Below are positions 1 through 6,986 of a stretch of 64,000 bases of DNA, piece after piece. How positions within the stretch are numbered: position 1 is the first letter of the stretch; every line of letters starts with the position of its first letter. The position numbers and the translations under genes are program-made. A model generated the notes under the pieces. The model was given only the letters and a program-made list of their open reading frames with translations. It made no database searches and was not told the DNA's origin. Source of the stretch: an uncultured Lachnospiraceae bacterium (GTDB lineage: Bacteria > Bacillota > Clostridia > Lachnospirales > Lachnospiraceae); assembly GCA_910586025.1 (NCBI GenBank), contig CAJUIO010000003.1:1-64000 (forward strand), in the 5' to 3' direction.

Positions 1-70
1 TCTGTTCTCTCCCTAAGTAAAGGGACATAAAATCATTAAAAATCGCCGCAATCATGCTCTGGTCTACCAT
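1..70 (-). CDS. 5' end of an unidentified element gene (runs off left edge)
   Basis: An open frame starts with ATG at 70, preceded by an AAAGGAGAAAACG ribosome site, and stays open to the window edge. Only 23 residues are visible (beginning MVDQSMIAAIFNDFMSL), too few to assign a family. It follows the 196-aa gene at 92-682 by about 20 bp on the same strand, so it is probably the next gene of that operon. Confidence 0.5.
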   Translation of the reverse strand, partial: MVDQSMIAAIFNDFMSLYLGREQ

Positions 71-91
71 TCGTTTTCTCCTTTCAGATTT

Positions 92-682
92 CTATACAAC
101 TGCCAAGTCATAAATACTCATCTGTCCTTCCACCTGCCAGTCTTCCTGAATTTCTTCCTGTTCTGTTTCAGAAGCCGGTAATGCCTTGAATGAAAGCCCC
201 CGTAGCTTTTTTGCTGTTTCCGCGATTATCTCTGAAAACATGCCAGGAGCCCCGTATTCCCGTAGCACCACCAGGTTATCTTCTGTAAGCGCATCGGCAA
301 GCCCCATAACTTTTCCGGATACTTCCAGCGCTTGGGTTTCCTTCTTCTGCTTCGGTGTCAGCTTCGGGAGGACTGCCTGCACATACCGGTATTCCTCCAG
401 TGCCAGATACTCCTGTATGGCGGTTTTTGCCCGTATCCGGATCTCGTCCGCACAGGCCATGAAGCTTTTCTCTACCTCCGGAGGGATGAGCCATTCGCCG
501 TCAGTTCCTGCCACGTCCAGCTTCTCCTTTAGCTCTGACAGCTCCTGCCGGATCCGGTTCAAAATCACCCCGTCCGTACACATGCTGTCAGTATCGCCGT
601 AAGCATATACCTTCTCCCATTCATAGGACAGCCTGGCAAACTCCTGCTCCCATGCTCCGGGCGGCTTTGCCTGCACCATCAT
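92..682 (-). CDS. hypothetical element protein with clamp-binding-like C-terminus
   Basis: A 196-residue soluble, charged protein with no domain I recognise. The start was placed at the ATG at 682, just downstream of AGGAAGGAGG. The longer reading frame would begin inside the upstream gene, which stops at 687. The middle is mostly alpha-helical and Lys/Glu-rich. The protein ends in QMSIYDLAVV, and QMSIYDL resembles the Q-x-x-L/M-x-L/F peptides that dock on the DNA polymerase sliding clamp. That resemblance is suggestive only. It sits in a tight minus-strand run of small element genes that begins at the promoter near 2.55 kb. Confidence 0.6.
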   Translation of the reverse strand: MMVQAKPPGAWEQEFARLSYEWEKVYAYGDTDSMCTDGVILNRIRQELSELKEKLDVAGTDGEWLIPPEVEKSFMACADEIRIRAKTAIQEYLALEEYRYVQAVLPKLTPKQKKETQALEVSGKVMGLADALTEDNLVVLREYGAPGMFSEIIAETAKKLRGLSFKALPASETEQEEIQEDWQVEGQMSIYDLAVV

Positions 683-686
683 TTCT

Positions 687-992
687 CTATGCCTCCTTCC
701 TGTTCCTTGCCTTTTCAATCCTTCTTTTTACCGTAGACGGATAGCAGTCAAAGGCGTTGGAAATCTCCTCCAGCGTATATCCTTCCTTCCGCATCCGGTA
801 CATCATATTTCCCATTGTCTCTTTTTCCATATTCTCTGCATCTTCCACTTTTAATTTTTTATCAAAGATCCTCCTGCTGACCGGATGCCCCGGCCCATAC
901 TTGTAGATCAGCTTCGCCTCCGTCACATCCACTTCGCAGAGGATCGCAATCAGTAAGCAGTAATAGCCGCTGTCTTCATTCCAAATCGACAT
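687..992 (-). CDS. small helix-turn-helix protein
   Basis: A 101-residue protein with a strong ribosome site (AAAGGAGGTGTGCG) before ATG. Its C-terminal third (about residues 70-95, with GYTLEEISNAF and PSTVKRRIEKAR) reads as a helix-turn-helix of the sigma-70 region 4 / resolvase-like type, so DNA binding is likely. The N-terminal half has no match I recognise. It overlaps the next gene's ribosome site, which suggests translational coupling. Role unknown; it may be an element regulator or partition-type accessory. Confidence 0.6.
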   Translation of the reverse strand: MSIWNEDSGYYCLLIAILCEVDVTEAKLIYKYGPGHPVSRRIFDKKLKVEDAENMEKETMGNMMYRMRKEGYTLEEISNAFDCYPSTVKRRIEKARNRKEA

Positions 993-1081
993 CGCACACC
1001 TCCTTTATGGATGACCGTGCCGGCATGTCTTCTGGCTGCCGATAGAAAAACTCCTTATCTAAATATAGTTCCGGCGATTCC

Positions 1082-1393
1082 CTACCGCAGATGTTCGTCA
1101 AGCATACGGACAATCTCATCCATGCTTTTTGATTTCAGTTCCTCCAGCAAAAGATCCAGACTGATGAACGATAACATGTTCTTTACAAATTCTTCCTCCC
1201 GGTGGACAGTTAAAAATACAAAGATATATTCATACAGCCCGTTCCTTGCCAGACAATGAATGATATTCCTCGCTGCCACCATGTTCATACGTCCATCCCC
1301 CGGCGTACAAATTAACTGCCAGTATCCGCTGTATCTGCTGATCCACTTCAAAAGCTTCCTGCTTCTTTTTCTTTCTCTCCTGTTTTTAAACAT
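1082..1393 (-). CDS. hypothetical protein
   Basis: A 103-residue protein with a basic N-terminus (MFKNRRERKRSRK) and an acidic helical C-terminus. The ribosome site GAAAGGTGAAGG lies directly before ATG. No family is recognised. Length and position in the minus-strand run are typical of conjugative-element accessory genes. Confidence 0.5.
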   Translation of the reverse strand: MFKNRRERKRSRKLLKWISRYSGYWQLICTPGDGRMNMVAARNIIHCLARNGLYEYIFVFLTVHREEEFVKNMLSFISLDLLLEELKSKSMDEIVRMLDEHLR

Positions 1394-1437
1394 CCTTCAC
1401 CTTTCTGCAAAGCATGTGAAAGAAAACTTTTTCCTTG

Positions 1438-1707
1438 TCATGCCGCTTTCCCTTCCCGTTTTACCGCCACTTCTGCCAGATACTGGTTAAAATCCGTACG
1501 CAGTATCACGCCGTCAAAATCCGTGCCTAACATCTGCAGCTCTTTTTTGTTTCCGTCTTTTAAATACTTTACAATCCCAAAATCCTTCTGGTCACAGGAA
1601 GCAATATACAGGTTCTTTTCCTGATCCAAATGGAAATGGATCTTGGCCCCCTTTGCAATGTCATACCTGCCCGCCATTAAAACAAACAGTTTCATTTTCT
1701 TAACCAC
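1438..1707 (-). CDS. hypothetical protein, possible partner of the RNase A-like protein
   Basis: An 89-residue protein. The best start is GTG at 1707, placed 4-5 bases after AGGAGAGG; an in-frame ATG lies four codons further in. It overlaps the end of the RNase A-like gene by 8 bp, so the two are translationally coupled. No family is recognised. Its small size and coupling to a putative ribonuclease make an immunity/antitoxin role possible, but nothing in the sequence proves this. There is no signal peptide or membrane segment. Confidence 0.55.
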   Translation of the reverse strand: MVKKMKLFVLMAGRYDIAKGAKIHFHLDQEKNLYIASCDQKDFGIVKYLKDGNKKELQMLGTDFDGVILRTDFNQYLAEVAVKREGKAA

Positions 1708-2164
1708 GCCGCCTCTCCTGTCTCTCGAACATAGGATAACTGGTCAGAATCCGGAACCCCCAGTCTGCATTTGTATCCTTGATCAGCACCAGACAGGCTT
1801 TCCTTAAATTTTCTTCCAGCTTTTCCTCACCTTTACGGAAACCATAGCCTATGCTTCCCTGAAACTGTCCAACCAATGAAATCCAGTCGCTACCGCTGTA
1901 TTTCAGCCATGCGGTAATACTGGAATCAAAACACTTCCGCATGATCCCGCTTACAACTGCATTTGCCACTTCCACGTCCCAATAGGATGTTGCATAGCGG
2001 ATATCTTCCTTCGTCAGCCTGGATTTTAACGCCAGAATCTGGATATCCGTATGTTTCCGCAGCGTATGGCCGCCATACAATCCCACCTGGTCAAGGTTCC
2101 TCCGAATTGTCTGTAAGGTATTCAAGGTTATTCCCTCCGGAACATCAGCAAATAAATCAACCAT
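1700..2164 (-). CDS. stand-alone bacterial RNase A-like domain protein (CdiA-CT type)
   Basis: A 154-residue protein that is almost entirely one RNase A-like domain of the kind found as C-terminal toxins of contact-dependent inhibition proteins. Visible hallmarks: GGHTLRKHTD at 31-40, Arg49 eleven residues after His38, a mid-domain ITAWL (about residues 83-87), and FRILTSYP at 137-144. The CdiA toxin family uses a His, an Arg eleven residues later, and a T-x-Y near the C-terminus. Here these map to His38, Arg49, Thr141 and Tyr143, so the fold should be catalytically competent. No secretion, pre-toxin or signal sequence is attached. It is the first gene after the promoter/leader module at 2.37-2.58 kb. 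It may be an intracellular RNase, a toxin, or an exported effector. Confidence 0.75.
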   Translation of the reverse strand: MVDLFADVPEGITLNTLQTIRRNLDQVGLYGGHTLRKHTDIQILALKSRLTKEDIRYATSYWDVEVANAVVSGIMRKCFDSSITAWLKYSGSDWISLVGQFQGSIGYGFRKGEEKLEENLRKACLVLIKDTNADWGFRILTSYPMFERQERRRG

Positions 2165-2369
2165 ATGTACTCCTTTCCTTTCACGGACATACAGATACTG
2201 ATATCCCGACGGATACCAATACAGAGAAAAAGAAGGAGATGCTCCCCCTTCTTCTGTACAGACTGTAACGCTTTCTGTTATCCGCCGATTCGTTTTCTAT
2301 TTCTGGTGTTCTATATTCGGATTAGCATGCTCCTCCTTCCCTTTCATTTGCAAGATCATCCTAAAACGC

Positions 2370-2410
2370 AAAAAAAGACACCAAAAACCCATTCTGAATC
2401 TTTGATGTCT
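2370..2410 (-). terminator. intrinsic terminator in leader A
   Basis: On the minus strand, GACATCAAA pairs with TTTGGTGTC and is followed by seven T. It lies between the shared-type promoter at 2.53-2.58 kb and the first gene (2164), so it acts as an attenuator rather than an end-of-operon terminator for that transcript. It could also terminate readthrough from the macrodomain group. Confidence 0.75.
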
Positions 2411-2424
2411 TTCTGTCGTTTATG

Positions 2425-2464
2425 AGGCAAAGCCTTAAATTTTACTTCCAGTCATTTTCTGGAA
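2425..2464 (-). promoter_or_regulatory. two-hairpin leader RNA element, copy A
   Basis: Reading the minus strand: hairpin 1 is TTCCAG-aaaatga-CTGGAA, the linker is GTAAAATTTA, and hairpin 2 is AGGC-ttt-GCCT. The same order (TTGTTCC-type hairpin, A-rich linker, short GC hairpin, terminator) recurs in three other leaders in the window. It is probably an RNA regulatory element. Function is inferred. Confidence 0.6.
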
Positions 2465-2525
2465 CAAACACACGCTTACTGCTGCATTTTATGAACTCTC
2501 ATGCACAAAAATCTAATCCATTTAT

Positions 2526-2580
2526 ACTTTAACACAATATATTGTTATAGTCAAGAAAATAAATCTATATATTGTGTTTT
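2526..2580 (-). promoter_or_regulatory. promoter A with paired ACACAATATAT operators
   Basis: The -35 TTGACT and -10 TAAAGT are separated by 17 bp. One operator (ACACAATATATAG) starts 24 bp upstream of the -35, and an inverted copy (CAATATATTGTGT) fills the spacer. It drives the RNase A-like gene run. The arrangement matches promoters B, C and D. Confidence 0.75.
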
Positions 2581-2591
2581 GTATCTGCGTT

Positions 2592-3122
2592 TCATTTATT
2601 CATTTCTGTTTCCCAAATTGCATGGTCATATGCCGCAAGTGTTCTTGGATCAAACAGGACAAATCTCACAATGTCAATCTTATCCTTATGTTCTTCACAG
2701 AATTTTCGGACTGTCCTGACTGCCGCAAGTGCGGCCTGTTCTACCGGATAACTGTATATCCCTGTCGAGATGGAAGGAAGCGCAATCGTCCGAATCCCAT
2801 GCTCTACGGCGGTCTGAAGGGAATTCCAATACGCATTTTCAAGAAATTGTTCTTCCCCGTCCTGTCCACCGTGCCAGACAGGTCCTACCGTATGGATGAC
2901 ATATTTACATGGCAAATGATAGGCTCCGGTAATCTTTGCTTCTCCTGTCCTGCAGCCATGCAGCGTCCGGCACTCATTCAGAAGTTCAGGACCGGCGGCA
3001 CGGTGAATGGCGCCGTCTACGCCCCCGCCGCCAAGCAGGCTGCTGTTTGCCGCATTTACGATTGCCTCCAAATCGTTTACTTTTGTAATATCGCCCAAAA
3101 CTGTCTGTATTCGATATCCCAT
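2592..3122 (-). CDS. macrodomain protein (ADP-ribose / O-acetyl-ADP-ribose hydrolase type)
   Basis: A 176-residue single macrodomain of the YmdB/MacroD type. Signature elements: GDIT at 10-13, IVNAANSSL at 21-29, the glycine-rich loop [10 protein letters not shown] at 31-40, HTVGPVW, and the second phosphate loop [10 protein letters not shown]. Such proteins remove ADP-ribose from acidic residues or hydrolyse O-acetyl-ADP-ribose in the cytoplasm. The VDGAIH loop fits the active hydrolase branch. It is followed after 2 bp on the opposite side by the deformylase-like gene on the same strand, so it is part of a four-gene accessory group (macrodomain, deformylase-like, flavodoxin, zinc ribbon). 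Confidence 0.9.
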   Translation of the reverse strand: MGYRIQTVLGDITKVNDLEAIVNAANSSLLGGGGVDGAIHRAAGPELLNECRTLHGCRTGEAKITGAYHLPCKYVIHTVGPVWHGGQDGEEQFLENAYWNSLQTAVEHGIRTIALPSISTGIYSYPVEQAALAAVRTVRKFCEEHKDKIDIVRFVLFDPRTLAAYDHAIWETEMNK

Positions 3123-3124
3123 AC

Positions 3125-3535
3125 CTATATCACCCTCCCGGAAAGATGGTCTATTTCATGCTGCGCAATCTGCGCCGACCAGTCTTTCAGCTTGATCTTC
3201 TGCTTTTTCCAGTTGAAATCTAAATATTCTACCTCTATCTCCTGGTAACGGCTTGTTTTACGGACCCCGTCAAGGGACAGGCAGCCTTCCTCTGTTTCAT
3301 AAAGCCCGTCTCCCCGAACCAGCACCGGATTGAACATTACAATGTCAACGGCTCCCATATTTACAATGATGATATTCTTCTTCACGCCGATCATATTAGC
3401 CGCCATGCCGACACAGCGGTCACGGTTGGCATGTAAGGTATCCTGCAGGTCTCTTCCTACCTGTAGGTCATCCTTTGTTGCCGGTTCTGACTTCTGCCCC
3501 AGAAAGAATACATCTCTTACAATCTGTTTCACCAT
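3125..3535 (-). CDS. peptide deformylase-like protein, variant motif 1
   Basis: A 136-residue protein with the deformylase fold signatures EGCLS (83-87) and QHEIDH (125-130), which hold the metal-binding Cys85, His126 and His130 and the catalytic Glu127. Motif 1, normally G-x-G-x-A-A-x-Q, reads VGMAANMIG (42-50), so the conserved glutamine is replaced by Met48. Short Firmicute paralogues with GMAANMIG exist beside the housekeeping enzyme, and their deformylase activity is doubtful. The housekeeping enzyme is expected elsewhere in the genome. It is co-directional with the macrodomain gene at 2-bp spacing, suggesting joint expression. Confidence 0.85.
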   Translation of the reverse strand: MVKQIVRDVFFLGQKSEPATKDDLQVGRDLQDTLHANRDRCVGMAANMIGVKKNIIIVNMGAVDIVMFNPVLVRGDGLYETEEGCLSLDGVRKTSRYQEIEVEYLDFNWKKQKIKLKDWSAQIAQHEIDHLSGRVI

Positions 3536-3591
3536 AATTTCTTACCCTCTCTTTGCTTTTTAGATCAAGCATCTGCCGGAACCTGTGCGCC

Positions 3592-4038
3592 TTACATCCA
3601 GTTCCGGATTTCTTCCTCTGTCATGCCATTTGCATTTAACGGCTTATGCCATCTGGCCTCCGGATACGTCTTCTTTAGCTTTACAGCAAGTTTCAACGGT
3701 TTTGTGGCGCCGCTTGTAGTAAATACAGCCGCATGTTTCCCGTTTAAATCCAGGGCATCTAACAGCGTCAGAACTACATTTGGCGCGGCTCCGCACCAGA
3801 CCGGGAACCCGATCATGAGACGGTCATATTTTTGTACGTCCGGAATCTCCATTGCAAGCTCTGGACGTGCTTTTGTAAGGATCTCTTTCATAGAGGTCAA
3901 TACCGTCTTTCCATAAGACATCTCATAAGGTCTTTCCGGCTTAATTTCCACTAAGTCCGCCTTCTTTAGCCCCGCAATCTTCTCAGCGGCCGCTTTGGTT
4001 GTTCCTGTCTGCGAAAAATAAATCACTAATGCAGCCAT
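3592..4038 (-). CDS. flavodoxin family protein
   Basis: A 148-residue flavodoxin-like protein. The start is set at ATG 4038 after GAAGGAGATTTTGATT. The FMN phosphate loop is SQTGTTKAAAE near the N-terminus, following the strand ALVIYF. Later segments IGFPVWCGAAP and FTTSGA match the flavin ring-binding loops of the flavodoxin-4 / WrbA-like group. It probably acts as a cytoplasmic electron carrier or small quinone/nitro reductase. It lies in the accessory group with the macrodomain and deformylase-like genes. Confidence 0.85.
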   Translation of the reverse strand: MAALVIYFSQTGTTKAAAEKIAGLKKADLVEIKPERPYEMSYGKTVLTSMKEILTKARPELAMEIPDVQKYDRLMIGFPVWCGAAPNVVLTLLDALDLNGKHAAVFTTSGATKPLKLAVKLKKTYPEARWHKPLNANGMTEEEIRNWM

Positions 4039-4040
4039 AA

Positions 4041-4412
4041 TCAAAATCTCCTTCCACATTTCGGGCAGTATTCAAACTCTTCCTGCGTCTCATATCCACA
4101 GTTTACGCATCTTTTGACTCTGCTTTTGTATCCCGCCTGTACCTGTGTCAGATGTTCCGGCAGGATTTCTATCTTTTCTCCCCTTGCAATCTGCTTCCCA
4201 ATCTCCGGCGCAAGAGAATAAACCGTATTGCAGCAGGTACTTCGTACATAGTACTTTCTGCTCCATTTCAAACAGGGAATGAAAAACAGCGACAGACACA
4301 TATAAGTCATGTACACCTGATATCTTCCATAAGAACCGCAGCGCGCACAAACCATCATCTGATTATAGTCAAAATCTTTTCTTCCCTGAGTAATTCCCAT
4401 GATAAAAAACAT
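4041..4412 (-). CDS. zinc-ribbon protein with hydrophobic middle
   Basis: A 123-residue protein with two cysteine-pair regions. The N-terminal pair is CARCGS and the C-terminal zinc ribbon is CVNCGYETQEEFEYCPKCG, a CxxC-x11-CxxC layout. Between them a hydrophobic stretch (YMCLSLFFIPCLKW) could be a membrane segment. The ribosome site is weak. No specific function is assignable; such proteins are common and unstudied in Clostridia. It lies 2 bp upstream of the flavodoxin start and is probably co-transcribed with it. Confidence 0.65.
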   Translation of the reverse strand: MFFIMGITQGRKDFDYNQMMVCARCGSYGRYQVYMTYMCLSLFFIPCLKWSRKYYVRSTCCNTVYSLAPEIGKQIARGEKIEILPEHLTQVQAGYKSRVKRCVNCGYETQEEFEYCPKCGRRF

Positions 4413-4570
4413 CTGCCTGCTTCTCCCTATCCATTGATAGCTTTTATTATAGGATTCCTTCTTTTAAAATGCAACCATATTCCCATCGTATCACTCCATT
4501 CCTTTCTGACTTTCTGCCCGTATTTCCAACATCACAGCATTTTCCGTCCGAACATCAAATTCCTACATCT

Positions 4571-5023
4571 TCATTCATAAAAATCAATTTCCTTCCCATC
4601 CAGATACAGTTGAAAATGTTCCACATTATTTTTGATATCCCAGTCTTCCCTATACTCTTCGGTACGGAAGTCAATCTCACAGACCGGCTCATTTCGCTCC
4701 ACACCCCTGCGGTTTAAATATACCGTAATCGTTAGCCCTCTTGGATAACCATTGATATCTGTAGAAAACCGGATGGTATGGAACGAATTTTCCCGGCACA
4801 TCCGGACCACCTCACAGGCAAAGGTTTCCTTATCCTCAATCCGGTCACTATTTGCCACCACTTTTAAATACTGCCAGTTATCACTGGACATACTGCTTAC
4901 CGCATCTGGGATTCCTGTATGATTTTCTTCCCATTCCTCGGTGCCTTTCGTGCCATAGCATATCATACCTGCCACCATTAAAATCAGCAGGACATCTTCC
5001 ATGAGCCGTTTCCATTTGTTCAT
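4571..5023 (-). CDS. membrane-anchored hypothetical protein
   Basis: A 150-residue protein. The start is at ATG 5023, just after GGAGGAACCAAGGCA; a longer upstream frame lacks such a site. A hydrophobic segment (VLLILMVAGMICYG) near residues 10-25 acts as a signal anchor, leaving an acidic extracytoplasmic domain of about 120 residues. The external part is unrecognised. It is transcribed divergently from the XRE regulator at 5143, so the repeated operator at 5075-5123 could control both. Confidence 0.6.
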   Translation of the reverse strand: MNKWKRLMEDVLLILMVAGMICYGTKGTEEWEENHTGIPDAVSSMSSDNWQYLKVVANSDRIEDKETFACEVVRMCRENSFHTIRFSTDINGYPRGLTITVYLNRRGVERNEPVCEIDFRTEEYREDWDIKNNVEHFQLYLDGKEIDFYE

Positions 5024-5074
5024 TGCCTTGGTTCCTCCAATCGTTTTCTTACACATGAGAACATTGAAAATCAT

Positions 5075-5123
5075 AGCCCATTTTGTTCCTTTTTTCAATA
5101 GTCCATTTTGTTCTACATATAAT
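5075..5123 (+). promoter_or_regulatory. promoter with two direct operator repeats
   Basis: AGCCCATTTTGTTCC (from 5075) and AGTCCATTTTGTTCT (from 5100) are direct repeats exactly 25 bp apart. The second abuts a consensus TATAAT at 5118. The same repeat pair with the same 25-bp spacing precedes the paralogous regulator at 6600, so these are probably the regulators' own operators. Confidence 0.65.
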
Positions 5124-5142
5124 AAACTTATGGAGGTATAAA

Positions 5143-5379
5143 ATGTTGGGAATAGATATAAGGCATATGAAAGACTTAAGAGAAGACCACGATTTAAGCC
5201 AAAAAGAACTGGCGAAGATTCTGAACCTCAGCCAGCGTTCATACTCGCATTATGAAAATGGAACCAGAAAAATTCCCCTTGATATCCTGGTCGCACTGGC
5301 AGATTTTTACGGATGTTCCACGGACTATCTGCTGGGACGCACAAAGGGAAAGCGCAAACCACCCCCTCCGTCTGCATAG
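5143..5379 (+). CDS. XRE-family repressor (SinR/ImmR-like)
   Basis: A 78-residue DNA-binding protein consisting of one Cro/C1-type helix-turn-helix: LSQKELAKILNLSQRSYSHY (helices 2-3) and DILVALADFYGCSTDYLLGR (helices 4-5). The ATG at 5143 follows TGGAGGTATAAA. It is about 75% identical by eye to the regulator at 6600, including NGTRKIPLDILVALA. Proteins of this type repress ICE and prophage functions (ImmR of ICEBs1 is a known example). It is likely autoregulated through the repeats at 5075-5123. Confidence 0.85.
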   Translation: MLGIDIRHMKDLREDHDLSQKELAKILNLSQRSYSHYENGTRKIPLDILVALADFYGCSTDYLLGRTKGKRKPPPPSA

Positions 5380-5381
5380 AA

Positions 5382-5415
5382 CAGGCATGGCAATCCCTTA
5401 CATCTGCCATGCCTG
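5382..5415 (+). terminator. inverted repeat after XRE gene
   Basis: CAGGCATGGCA (5382) pairs perfectly with TGCCATGCCTG (5405). The T-run after it is weak (catcttt), so termination is probable but not certain. The GCATGGCA stem core recurs in the hairpins at 6838 and 8078. Confidence 0.5.
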
Positions 5416-5581
5416 CATCTTTCCCCAATCAGATTTTTCGTATTGCTTTTTATTTCACCAATCCCGGCCATGACCTAAAAGGCCCTTATTCTTTCTGTCA
5501 AAAAATTTACTGGATTTGCATTTCCATAATCCAATACCATTCCTCAAATTTTCCTCCGGTCAGGATTTTGCTAATTATATT

Positions 5582-5902
5582 TTAAATGTGATAGTTCCCC
5601 AAAACATTCTGCCGCTTTTCCTCAGCTATCTGGATCCCGGTCAATACCCCCAGTCGGTTCAGCATCTTAACAGCATCCAGGACACCAGCTACATAACAAA
5701 TGTCCTCGTACCGATTATGCGCCGTCTGTATACAGGTAATATAATCGTTTACCAGCATCCTCTGCTTCCTTTCCATCTCTAATTCCATATACCTCTCGTC
5801 AAGTTCCCTCTCGTCCTTACAATCCCTCAAATAAATTTCATCTGACATACCAAGTTCTTTTCGACTCTCATCCATGAATTGCCTCATACCCATGTCCATC
5901 AT
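5582..5902 (-). CDS. hypothetical element protein, possible upstream frameshift
   Basis: A 106-residue acidic, helical protein with the segment CYVAGVLDAVKMLNRLGVL near the C-terminus. This weakly resembles the C-terminus of the 115-aa protein at 26879 (GMVDCIMTLCGAGVL), so both may belong to one small element family. The best ribosome site (AAAGGAGG) lies before an ATG at 5922 that opens only MEQIMKK before a TGA overlapping this gene's ATGATG. One extra A in the run of six would fuse the two, giving a frame starting MEQIMKKMMDMG. This could be a frameshift, or a short coupling ORF. Confidence 0.5.
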   Translation of the reverse strand: MMDMGMRQFMDESRKELGMSDEIYLRDCKDERELDERYMELEMERKQRMLVNDYITCIQTAHNRYEDICYVAGVLDAVKMLNRLGVLTGIQIAEEKRQNVLGNYHI

Positions 5903-6139
5903 TTTTTCATAATCTGTTCCATGTGTTTTCCTCCTTTGATTTTATGATGTGAAAGAAGTCAGATCAGACTTTTAAGAACTTACATTTCTATCTTAGATTT
6001 CTCTTATTATACCTGTCAATAAATTTCCTTCTACAAATACTACTCTTTTTCGACACTATCAGATAACGCCATTCTACATACGAAATCCAGAACAGGTGTA
6101 ACAGAAAAGTTTCATCAGGGAAATATATGTTCCCTGTGC

Positions 6140-6190
6140 AAGAAATCTAATCTGTTTTATAGGAGCTTATATTTCTGCATCAGATTTCTT
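6140..6190. repeat. short inverted repeat in the 5903-6234 intergenic region
   Basis: AAGAAATCT (6140) and AGATTTCTT (6182) form perfect 9-bp arms about 33 bp apart, just upstream of the regulator at 6235. The rest of the 330-bp gap is AT-rich. It shows a similar AGATTTCT motif near 5996 but no gene. It may be an operator or promoter-proximal structure. Confidence 0.35.
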
Positions 6191-6234
6191 ACACTGTAAT
6201 TAAATATTTTTTGAAAAGAGGTATATTGTATATT

Positions 6235-6474
6235 ATGGAAACAAAAGATTATGGGTACATAAGGGTAAAACTGGATGAACTGCTAAAACAACGAAATCTT
6301 AGCAAAAACAAACTGGCACATCGGGCAGAAATGCAAAGAACCCAGATTAATCACTACTGCAGGAACGAAATCTCAAGGCTTGACATAGTTGTTCTGGCAA
6401 GAATCTGTTCTACGCTTGACTGTCGTATTGAAGATTTATTAGAATACATACCATCTACAAATAAAAATGATTAG
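6235..6474 (+). CDS. small XRE regulator (YozG-like)
   Basis: A 79-residue Cro/C1-type helix-turn-helix protein. The ATG at 6235 follows an AAAGAGG site; an in-frame TTG 24 bases earlier is less likely. Helix-turn-helix residues are NLSKNKLAHRAEMQRTQINH, followed by LARICSTLDCRIEDLLEY, the signature of the short YozG/HTH_26 group. These proteins usually act as single-domain repressors. It sits between the two ImmR-like paralogues in a regulator cluster that probably controls element maintenance or transfer. Confidence 0.8.
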   Translation: METKDYGYIRVKLDELLKQRNLSKNKLAHRAEMQRTQINHYCRNEISRLDIVVLARICSTLDCRIEDLLEYIPSTNKND

Positions 6475-6528
6475 ACATGGCTGCCGGGAGAAAACCTCCA
6501 GCAGCTTTTAAAAACAATCCATTTCTTT

Positions 6529-6576
6529 AGTCCATATTGTTCCAAAACAAGGTAGTCCAATCTGTTCTGCATATAA
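6529..6576 (+). promoter_or_regulatory. promoter with two direct operator repeats (second copy)
   Basis: AGTCCATATTGTTCC (6529) and AGTCCAATCTGTTCT (6554) repeat at 25-bp spacing and run into TATAAT at 6571. Sequence, spacing and position relative to the -10 match the pair upstream of the regulator at 5143, implying that the two paralogues share or cross-recognise operators. Confidence 0.65.
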
Positions 6577-6599
6577 TTCTTTACAGGAGGGCGAAGAAT

Positions 6600-6821
6600 A
6601 TGGCTGCGGTAGATATTACACGTATTAAGGGGTTACGGGAAGATTCCGATGTCAAGCAGAAAGAACTGGCAGATGCCCTTGGTGTCAGTCAGAGGGCCTA
6701 TTCCCATTATGAAAACGGAACCAGAAAAATTCCTCTTGATATCCTGGTTGCACTGGCTGAATATTATGGCTGCTCCACGGATTACCTGTTAGGCAGGACA
6801 AAGAAAAAAGAGCTTGATTAA
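6600..6821 (+). CDS. XRE-family repressor (SinR/ImmR-like), paralogue
   Basis: A 73-residue Cro/C1-type protein with ATG at 6600 after CAGGAGGGCGAAGAAT. Helix-turn-helix: VKQKELADALGVSQRAYSHY, followed by the family tail STDYLLGRTKKK. It is a close paralogue of the regulator at 5143-5379. It ends at a strong terminator (6838-6877), so it is monocistronic. It probably represses itself and element genes; paired paralogous repressors could form a switch. Confidence 0.85.
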   Translation: MAAVDITRIKGLREDSDVKQKELADALGVSQRAYSHYENGTRKIPLDILVALAEYYGCSTDYLLGRTKKKELD

Positions 6822-6837
6822 CAGTTCCTAAACACAG

Positions 6838-6877
6838 AAAAAGCATGGAAATCCTTTCAGACTGCCATGCTTTTTTT
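6838..6877 (+). terminator. intrinsic terminator
   Basis: AAAGCATGG pairs with CCATGCTTT across an 18-base loop, and a run of seven T follows on the plus strand. It ends the regulator at 6600-6821. Confidence 0.8.
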
Positions 6878-6986
6878 CATTCGTGTTGCTTTTCCAGGCT
6901 GCATCCCTTTTTAGGGATGTGCATAATATAGGACTTTTTATCAATTATGCGCACATGGCAACTAATTTTCCTTCAACGATATCTGT

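Noticed and set aside
2574..3248. 224-codon plus-strand frame opposite the macrodomain gene
   Set aside because: Shadow of the clear macrodomain gene on the other strand; no ribosome site and no recognisable motif.
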